Assembly: GCA_048201975.1 (NCBI GenBank)
Contig: DBFBGQ010000079.1
Location: 1-18,931, forward strand
Direction of reading: 5' to 3'
Length of the DNA stretch: 18,931 nucleotides
Origin: Egerieenecus sp048201975
Lineage (GTDB): Bacteria > Bacillota > Clostridia > Christensenellales > Aristaeellaceae
In this document: in pieces, positions 14,547-18,931 of the stretch
Layout of the letters: each line of letters opens with the position of its first letter
Numbering within the stretch: position 1 is the first letter of the stretch
Notes under the pieces: model-generated
Databases searched by the model: none
What the model saw: only the letters and a program-made list of their open reading frames with translations
What the model was told of the DNA's origin: nothing
Position numbers and translations under genes: made by a program

Positions 14547-15653
14547 ATGGACAAGGCAAAGGTGTATTTCACGGATTTTCGGGTTTATCATGAGGAGTCC
14601 CTGCCCCATAAGCTCCAGCGCCTGCTGGACAAGGCGGGACTGGGCAACATCGACATGGATGGCAAGTATGTGGCCATTAAAATGCACTTCGGGGAGCTGG
14701 GAAACCTGGCGTTTCTGCGGCCCAACTGGGCCAAGGCCGTGGCGGACTACGTCAAGGCCCATGGGGGCAAGCCCTTCCTCACCGACTGCAACACCCTCTA
14801 CGTGGGCAGCCGCAAAAATGCCCTGGACCACCTGAGCACCGCCTATGAAAACGGCTTCAGCCCCCTTTCCACGGGCTGCCACGTGATTATCGCCGATGGC
14901 ATCAAGGGCACGGACGAAGCCCTGGTGCCCGTCCAGGGGGACTATGTGAAGGAGGCCAAAATCGGCCAGGCGATCATGGACGCGGACATCGTCATCAGCC
15001 TGAACCATTTCAAGGGCCACGAGTCCACGGGGTTTGGCGGCGCCATCAAGGACCTGGGCATGGGCTGCGGCTCCCGGGCGGGCAAGATGGAGATGCACGC
15101 GGCAGGCAAGCCGGAGGTGGATCAAAGCCTGTGCGTGGGCTGCGGCTTCTGCCGGAAGAACTGCGCCCACGACGCCATCACCATCGCGGGGGGCAAGGCG
15201 TCCATCGACCATGACAAGTGCGTGGGCTGCGGCCGGTGCATCGGCGCCTGCCCCAAGGACGCCACCCATCCCGGCAGCGACAACACCAACGAGATCCTCA
15301 ACTGCAAAATGGCGGAGTACGCCCTGGCGGTGGTGCAGGGGCGGCCCCAGTTCCACATCAACCTGGTGCAGGATATCAGCCCCTGCTGCGACTGCCACGG
15401 CAGCAACGACGCGCCCATCCTGCCGGATATCGGCATGTTCGCTTCGACGGACGCGGTGGCCATCGACCAGGCCTGCGCCGACGCCTGCCTGCAGGCCGAG
15501 CCCATCCCCGGCACCCGGCTGTCGGAGATGCCCCACATCTGCGAGGATCACTTCATCAACAGCTTCCCCGTGGCCGAGTGGCGCAGCCAGCTGGCCCACG
15601 GGGAGAAGATCGGCCTGGGCCGCCGGGACTATGAGCTGATCACCATGAAGTGA
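14547..15653 (+). CDS. DUF362-domain protein with two [4Fe-4S] ferredoxin motifs
   Basis: The product has 368 residues. The DUF362 part (about 1-190 and 245-340) includes the SLNHFKGHESTGFGGAIKDLG block that defines the family. A ferredoxin insert has two CxxCxxCxxxC motifs, Cys196-199-202-206 and Cys225-228-231-235, and should hold two [4Fe-4S] clusters. A further CCDCH cluster lies C-terminal. Such proteins are common in anaerobic Clostridia, and their role is undefined, probably in electron transfer. A GGAAGGAAGG site precedes ATG 14547, 34 bases after the isomerase fusion. It is the last gene of the aroE-led string. Confidence 0.92.
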   Translation: MDKAKVYFTDFRVYHEESLPHKLQRLLDKAGLGNIDMDGKYVAIKMHFGELGNLAFLRPNWAKAVADYVKAHGGKPFLTDCNTLYVGSRKNALDHLSTAYENGFSPLSTGCHVIIADGIKGTDEALVPVQGDYVKEAKIGQAIMDADIVISLNHFKGHESTGFGGAIKDLGMGCGSRAGKMEMHAAGKPEVDQSLCVGCGFCRKNCAHDAITIAGGKASIDHDKCVGCGRCIGACPKDATHPGSDNTNEILNCKMAEYALAVVQGRPQFHINLVQDISPCCDCHGSNDAPILPDIGMFASTDAVAIDQACADACLQAEPIPGTRLSEMPHICEDHFINSFPVAEWRSQLAHGEKIGLGRRDYELITMK

Positions 15654-15669
15654 CGGGCGCAGAAAAGCG

Positions 15670-15698
15670 TTGACACGCTCCTTTTCCCATGCTAAAAT
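15670..15698 (+). promoter_or_regulatory. Strong promoter before the methyltransferase leader
   Basis: TTGACA (15670-15675) and TAAAAT (15693-15698) are 17 bases apart, with a TG at 15690-15691 forming an extended -10. The -35 box lies inside a palindrome, AGCGT-TGAC-ACGCT (15666-15679), followed by CCTTTT, which might bind a regulator or act as the weak terminator of the preceding operon. Confidence 0.8.
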
Positions 15699-15730
15699 GG
15701 GTGCAAATTCCAACCAGGGAGGGTATGCGC

Positions 15731-15832
15731 ATGGATAGCCGCCGCTTTGCCGCCGGTATGTGGCCTGTTCCCGGAATGTATCCGGGAGGCAGGCTTGCTT
15801 TGCCGTACCCTGCTGGGGGAGCCGCGGGCTGA
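15731..15832 (+). CDS. Possible 33-residue leader peptide ORF
   Basis: ATG 15731 is 8 bases after GGAGG (15718-15722), and the ORF ends at TGA 15832, just ahead of the terminator at 15852. The product is rich in Gly, Pro and Ala with a MWPVPGMYPGG core, and has no recognised family. Its position, between a promoter and an attenuator-like terminator, suits a ribosome-sensing leader peptide. It could also be a fortuitous frame inside a structured RNA. Confidence 0.35.
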   Translation: MDSRRFAAGMWPVPGMYPGGRLALPYPAGGAAG

Positions 15833-15856
15833 GGAAGAGCCAGGCGGCAGGCAGCG
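15744..15856 (+). promoter_or_regulatory. Structured leader, candidate riboswitch or attenuator
   Basis: A long-range pairing joins TGCCGCC (15748-15754) to GGCGGCA (15843-15849), and CGCT (15744-15747) can pair with AGCG (15853-15856) across a small bulge. Enclosed hairpins are CCCGGA/TCCGGG (15770-15786), GGCA/TGCC (15788-15804) and AGCC/GGCT (15820-15830). The closing helix shares bases 15853-15856 with the 5' arm of the following terminator, so the two are partly exclusive. This layout resembles riboswitch and attenuator architecture, but I matched it to no known class. Confidence 0.4.
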
Positions 15857-15894
15857 CGGGCCAGGTGCAAACACCGGGTCCGCGCTGTTTTTTT
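15852..15894 (+). terminator. Strong intrinsic terminator immediately before the methyltransferase gene
   Basis: CAGCGCGGGCCAGGTG (15852-15867) pairs with 15872-15887 over a CAAA loop with one mismatch and one G-T pair. Seven T residues follow (15888-15894). It lies after its own promoter and only about 30 bases before the start codon, where it would block the methyltransferase transcript unless it is disrupted. Confidence 0.85.
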
Positions 15895-15923
15895 CATTCT
15901 TTTTTGGGAAAGGGGGATGCGTT

Positions 15924-16718
15924 GTGGAGAACTACCTGGAGCGGTATTACCGGGACTATGACGAGGACGGGCGGCTGGAGAGCCGCTGGGGGCAGGTGGA
16001 ATACCTCACCACCCTGGACTGCATCCACCGCTACCTGCGCCCGGGCATGCGGGTGCTGGAGATCGGCGCGGCTACGGGGCGATACAGCCACGCCCTGGCG
16101 CGGGAGGGGTATCAGGTGGACGCGGTGGAGCTGCTGGCCCACCACGTGGCGCAGTTCCGGGAGCGGACCCGGCCGGGGGAAAGGGTGACCATCGTCCAGG
16201 GGGATGCCCGGGACCTCTCCGCCTTCGCCCCGGACGCCTATGATGTCACCCTGCTCCTGGGGCCCATGTATCACCTCTACACCCGGGAGGACCAGCTCCG
16301 CACCCTGGGGGAGGCCCTTCGCGTGACCAGGCCCGGCGGGGTGGTCTGCGCGGCCTACTGCATGAGCGATCCCAGCGTGCTCAGCTACGGCTTTCGCAGA
16401 GGCTGCCTGCCGCAGCTGCTGGAACGCGGGCTGCTGGACCTGAATACCTTCGCGGCCTTTTCCGACCCGGAGGAGCTCTTTGAACTCTACCGGGTGGAGG
16501 ACATCGCGGAACTGCGGGGGCACTTCCCGGTGACGCCCCTGGAGCTTGTGGCCACGGACGGCTATGCCAACCACATGCGGGATACCCTCGAAGAAATGGA
16601 CGAGGAGACCTACCGCTGGTACCTGCGTTACCATCTGGCCACCTGCCGCCGGCAGGATATGATCGGCTACTCCCACCATACCCTGGATATTTTCAGAAAG
16701 GATGCGATACCATGCTGA
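15924..16718 (+). CDS. Class I SAM-dependent methyltransferase
   Basis: The product has 264 residues. Motif I, VLEIGAATGRYSHAL (about 44-58), followed by an acidic VDAVEL (65-70), defines the SAM-binding fold; VTIVQGDARDL and the YDVTLLLGPMYHL block (DVTLLLG acting as motif IV) follow. The substrate is unknown: a small molecule or peptide is as likely as nucleic acid. GTG 15924 is chosen because AAAGGGGG (15909-15916) lies 7 bases upstream; the frame is open further back but runs through the terminator. Its stop overlaps the GNAT start by 7 bases. The leader upstream suggests induced rather than constant expression. Confidence 0.88.
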   Translation: MENYLERYYRDYDEDGRLESRWGQVEYLTTLDCIHRYLRPGMRVLEIGAATGRYSHALAREGYQVDAVELLAHHVAQFRERTRPGERVTIVQGDARDLSAFAPDAYDVTLLLGPMYHLYTREDQLRTLGEALRVTRPGGVVCAAYCMSDPSVLSYGFRRGCLPQLLERGLLDLNTFAAFSDPEELFELYRVEDIAELRGHFPVTPLELVATDGYANHMRDTLEEMDEETYRWYLRYHLATCRRQDMIGYSHHTLDIFRKDAIPC

Positions 16719-17272
16719 CCCACCAAGGTACCCGGACGCTGACAACCCCGCGGCTGACCCTGGACCGCTTCACCCCGGAGGACGCCCAGGCCATGTATGA
16801 CGGCTGGGCCAGCGATCCGCGGGTGACCCGCTTCCTCACCTGGACGCCCCACGCCTGCCCGGAGCTTACCCGGCAGCTGCTGGAGGACTGGTGCGCCCGC
16901 TACGCCCACGCGGACTACTACAACTGGGCCATCCGCGGGGAGGGCAGGCTCATGGGCAACATCTCCGTGGTGGAAATTGACGAGCGCTCGGAGCGGGCGG
17001 CGTTGGGCTATTGCCTCAGCGCCGCCTGCTGGAACCGGGGCTACATGACCGAGGCCGCCCGGGCGGTGATCGGCTTTCTCTTCCGGGAGGTGAACGCCCA
17101 CCGGGTGGAGATCACCCACGCGGTGAAAAACCCCGGCTCCGGGGCCGTGGCCCGCAAGTGCGGCCTGACCCTGGAGGGCGTGCGGCGGGGATATTTCAAG
17201 GCCGCGGACGGGGAGTACCTGGACATCGCCGCCTACGCCATCCTCCGGCAAGCCTGGGCGGAGCAAGCGTAG
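16712..17272 (+). CDS. GNAT acetyltransferase, RimJ/RimL-like
   Basis: The 186-residue product has the Acetyltransf_3 type layout: TPRLTLDRFTPEDAQAMYDGW at the N-terminus, a YCLSAACWNRGYMTEA acetyl-CoA-binding segment (about 97-112), and KNPGSGAVARKCGLTLEGVRRGYF near the end. This subgroup includes ribosomal N-terminal and antibiotic acetyltransferases, so the target cannot be named. It begins inside the methyltransferase stop with AAAGGATG upstream, so both are made together, perhaps for two-step modification of one substrate. No clear terminator follows before the tRNA promoter. Confidence 0.87.
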   Translation: MLTHQGTRTLTTPRLTLDRFTPEDAQAMYDGWASDPRVTRFLTWTPHACPELTRQLLEDWCARYAHADYYNWAIRGEGRLMGNISVVEIDERSERAALGYCLSAACWNRGYMTEAARAVIGFLFREVNAHRVEITHAVKNPGSGAVARKCGLTLEGVRRGYFKAADGEYLDIAAYAILRQAWAEQA

Positions 17273-17305
17273 GAAAATTTTTTTCAAAACTTGGCATTTT
17301 GCCCC

Positions 17306-17334
17306 TTTACAAACTACCATCGCTGTGCTATACT
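17306..17334 (+). promoter_or_regulatory. Promoter of tRNA-Ala
   Basis: TTTACA (17306-17311) and TATACT (17329-17334) are 17 bases apart, with an extended -10 TG at 17326-17327. Transcription would begin near 17341, just before the tRNA. Confidence 0.85.
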
Positions 17335-17347
17335 ATAACACGTTCGC

Positions 17348-17420
17348 GGGGCATTAGCGCAGCTGGTAGCGCACAACACTGGCAGTGTTGGGGTCAGCGG
17401 TTCGAATCCGCTATGCTCCA
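17348..17420 (+). tRNA. tRNA-Ala (anticodon GGC)
   Basis: The 73-base cloverleaf is complete. The acceptor stem pairs GGGGCAT with ATGCTCC and contains the G3-U70 pair that identifies alanine tRNA. The D arm is GCGC/GCGC, the anticodon stem CAACA/TGTTG with loop CTGGCAG giving anticodon GGC at 17381-17383, and the T arm AGCGG-TTCGAAT-CCGCT. The discriminator base is A (17420); CCA is not encoded and must be added after transcription. It reads GCC and GCU codons. It has its own promoter and terminator. Confidence 0.95.
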
Positions 17421-17426
17421 CGTGGT

Positions 17427-17465
17427 CACGGGATCCGAACCGATTGGGTTCGGATCCTGTGTTTT
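17427..17465 (+). terminator. Intrinsic terminator of tRNA-Ala
   Basis: CACGGGATCCGAACC (17427-17441) and GGTTCGGATCCTGTG (17447-17461) form a 15-bp stem with one G-T pair and a 5-base loop, followed by TTTT. It starts 6 bases past the tRNA end. Confidence 0.85.
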
Positions 17466-17477
17466 ATGCATTCTCCT

Positions 17478-17513
17478 AAAAAACCTCCGCACCGGTTGGT
17501 TGCGGAGGTTTTC
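17478..17513. terminator. Bidirectional terminator, serving the caspase-like gene on the minus strand
   Basis: AAACCTCCGCA (17481-17491) pairs with TGCGGAGGTTT (17501-17511) over a 9-base loop. A T-run follows on the plus strand and a run of six A's precedes it (a T-tract on the minus strand). Being just beyond the stop of the minus-strand gene, it probably ends that transcript and backs up the tRNA terminator. Confidence 0.85.
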
Positions 17514-17550
17514 GCTTGCGCCTGGTTCGAGGCCGGTGGCTCCCTCTCCG

Positions 17551-18931
17551 TTACCCCTGGGGGGAGAGCAACAGAAACGGTTCGGAGAGGATTTCGTAGC
17601 TGGCATCGCCAATGTAGGCCTGTACCCGTATGCGGTAGCTCCCCTGGGGGGCGTAGGCGCCGTCCCGGGTCTTGCCGTTCCAGCACAGCGTGCTGCCCAG
17701 GGGCAGCAGGCGCTGGGGCCGGGTGGGTTGCCGGGAAGCCAGGCGGTGCACCACGTTCCCGGACAGGTCCTCAATCCACACGGTGAGCTCGCAGGGATAC
17801 TGGTGGTGGATCACCATGTTCAGCTCCTGGCCCACCTGGGGGGAGAAGGCCTCCGGCAGCAGAATCTCTAGCAGCGGGTCGCCGCTGGCCGGCGGCACGC
17901 AAATTACCCGGGAGGATTGCACGGTAAGCGTGTTCTGCTCTCGGGTGAGAATCTGCACCAGCACATAGCCGTAATCATCCGCGTCCAGGGCGTTGAGGGT
18001 CAGGCTGCGCTTTTTGTAGCCGGGGGACAGCACGCCCTGCTGGTCGCCGTAGGCGCCGTAGCGCTCGGCGTTGTCGTAGATAAACTGCGCTTTGTCAAAC
18101 TGCCAGCCGTCCGCGCCGTAGTAGACCATCTGGTAGATTACCTGCACCGGGCGCAGCATGGTGAAGGAAAATTCCAGCTGGGGGTGATCCGCGCTGAGCA
18201 CCACGGAGTCAAAGGTGATGCCCTCCATGGCCGCGTCCCGCCGCCGGCCGGAGTAGGAGGCCGCGTCGTAGGTAAACAGCACGAAGTCATCCTCCTCCGG
18301 GTAGACCTGGGGGGTGGACGCGCCATGGTTTTCCAGCAGATAGGCGGTAAGCTCCGCCAGGGTCACGGCGCCGTCGTCATTGATGTCGGCGCCATAGCTG
18401 CCCTTGGGGCTGATGCCGTTCACCAGCGCCCCGGAGAAGTAGCCCGCGCCGGTTACCGCGCCGTCCCGGGCGTTGCCGGCCCAGAACCAACTTTCCTCCG
18501 CGCCCCCCGAGGAGCACAGCACCTTGTAGTCCGCCCCTTCAAACACATTGTCAAAGGGGGCGTGGACGCCCTTGCCCAGCATGGCGCCGCTGCGGCAAGC
18601 GTCAATGAAGAGCACCTTGGTCCCCGGCACCTGATCGAAGATTTGCCGCATTTCCAGGGCGGTGATGCCCACCTCGGAAACGCCGTCGGAGAGCAGCAGC
18701 TGCAACTCGCCGTTGGGCATGCCCTGCTTCCACACCCCGTGGGTGCTGATGTAAAAGTAGCTGACGTCCTCCTCCGTGGCCCCGGCGAAGGCTTCCTCCA
18801 CCGCCTGGGCAAAGGCCTCCACGGTGGCGATGTCGTCCAGGTGGGTCACCAGCTGGTTTAGGTTCATGGCGCCGCCGCTGAGGGCCTCGGCGACCTGGTT
18901 CACATTGTTGGCCGAGGCGGGGGCGGTGGAG
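17551..18931 (-). CDS. Caspase-like (peptidase C14) protein with EF-hand loop and FlgD-like Ig domain, 5' end truncated by the window
   Basis: About 459 residues are visible, reading from the window edge to TAA 17551; the true start lies beyond 18931. The caspase-type dyad is present: His in YISTHGVW (codon 18739-18741) and Cys in LFIDACRSG (codon 18595-18597). Next comes a canonical 12-residue EF-hand loop, DINDDGAVTLAE (18352-18387), with D, N, D, G and E in the calcium positions. The C-terminal about 100 residues look like a FlgD-type Ig-like domain (WNGKTRDGAYAPQGSYRIRV). A calcium-regulated, arginine/lysine-specific protease like bacterial metacaspases is a reasonable guess; export cannot be judged without the N-terminus. 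Upstream visible residues are Ala/Asn-rich, possibly a linker. Confidence 0.85.
   Translation of the reverse strand, partial: STAPASANNVNQVAEALSGGAMNLNQLVTHLDDIATVEAFAQAVEEAFAGATEEDVSYFYISTHGVWKQGMPNGELQLLLSDGVSEVGITALEMRQIFDQVPGTKVLFIDACRSGAMLGKGVHAPFDNVFEGADYKVLCSSGGAEESWFWAGNARDGAVTGAGYFSGALVNGISPKGSYGADINDDGAVTLAELTAYLLENHGASTPQVYPEEDDFVLFTYDAASYSGRRRDAAMEGITFDSVVLSADHPQLEFSFTMLRPVQVIYQMVYYGADGWQFDKAQFIYDNAERYGAYGDQQGVLSPGYKKRSLTLNALDADDYGYVLVQILTREQNTLTVQSSRVICVPPASGDPLLEILLPEAFSPQVGQELNMVIHHQYPCELTVWIEDLSGNVVHRLASRQPTRPQRLLPLGSTLCWNGKTRDGAYAPQGSYRIRVQAYIGDASYEILSEPFLLLSPQG

Noticed and set aside
17348..17420. The tRNA gene as an integration site for a mobile element
   Set aside because: No integrase and no repeated tRNA 3' end was found in the window, so there is no support for an element here.
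1..18931. CRISPR array, insertion sequence or prophage genes
   Set aside because: No spaced direct repeats, transposase, recombinase or phage-like proteins were seen on either strand.

Overview
The window reads as chromosomal DNA of a high-GC (roughly 60%) Gram-positive anaerobe of the class Clostridia, probably a gut member of the Christensenellales/Oscillospirales type. This is inferred from strong AGGAGG-type ribosome binding sites, sigma-A promoters, a class B sortase with a QTGD-type surface protein, a CnaB/InlB/Ig-like repeat adhesin, a DUF362 ferredoxin protein and a xylan-oligosaccharide enzyme. No IS element, phage gene or CRISPR array is visible.

Left part (1-4741): a folded non-coding stretch, a promoter with a long leader, a class B-type sortase, and a large multi-domain surface protein with an N-terminal lipobox and a C-terminal sorting signal. 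These two look like an enzyme-substrate pair. Middle-left (4815-6989): a Crp/Fnr-type regulator on the minus strand diverges from a TetR-type regulator. The TetR promoter is overlapped by a 21-bp palindrome, part of which recurs in front of the next gene, a small DUF2871 membrane protein, so the TetR-DUF2871 pair looks like a self-controlled module.

Middle (7226-9850): a minus-strand operon driven by a perfect-consensus promoter encodes a membrane-anchored protein of unknown function, a GH8 reducing-end xylose-releasing exo-oligoxylanase (Rex) and a nucleotidyltransferase. Divergent from it (9909-15653) is a plus-strand string of tightly packed genes: aroE and aroQ (shikimate pathway), an ABC exporter half-transporter, a fused GNAT acetyltransferase/mannose-6-phosphate isomerase, and a DUF362 double-[4Fe-4S] protein.

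Right part (15654-18931): a strong promoter feeds a structured leader of about 220 nt that carries a possible short ORF and ends in a textbook intrinsic terminator just before a SAM-dependent methyltransferase and an overlapping GNAT acetyltransferase gene. This is a candidate riboswitch or attenuator and is the least explained element here. It is followed by tRNA-Ala(GGC) with its own promoter and terminator, and by a convergent caspase-like (C14) protease gene with an embedded EF-hand loop and a FlgD-like Ig domain; its 5' end lies outside the window.

All calls come from reading the sequence; no database search or folding program was run.
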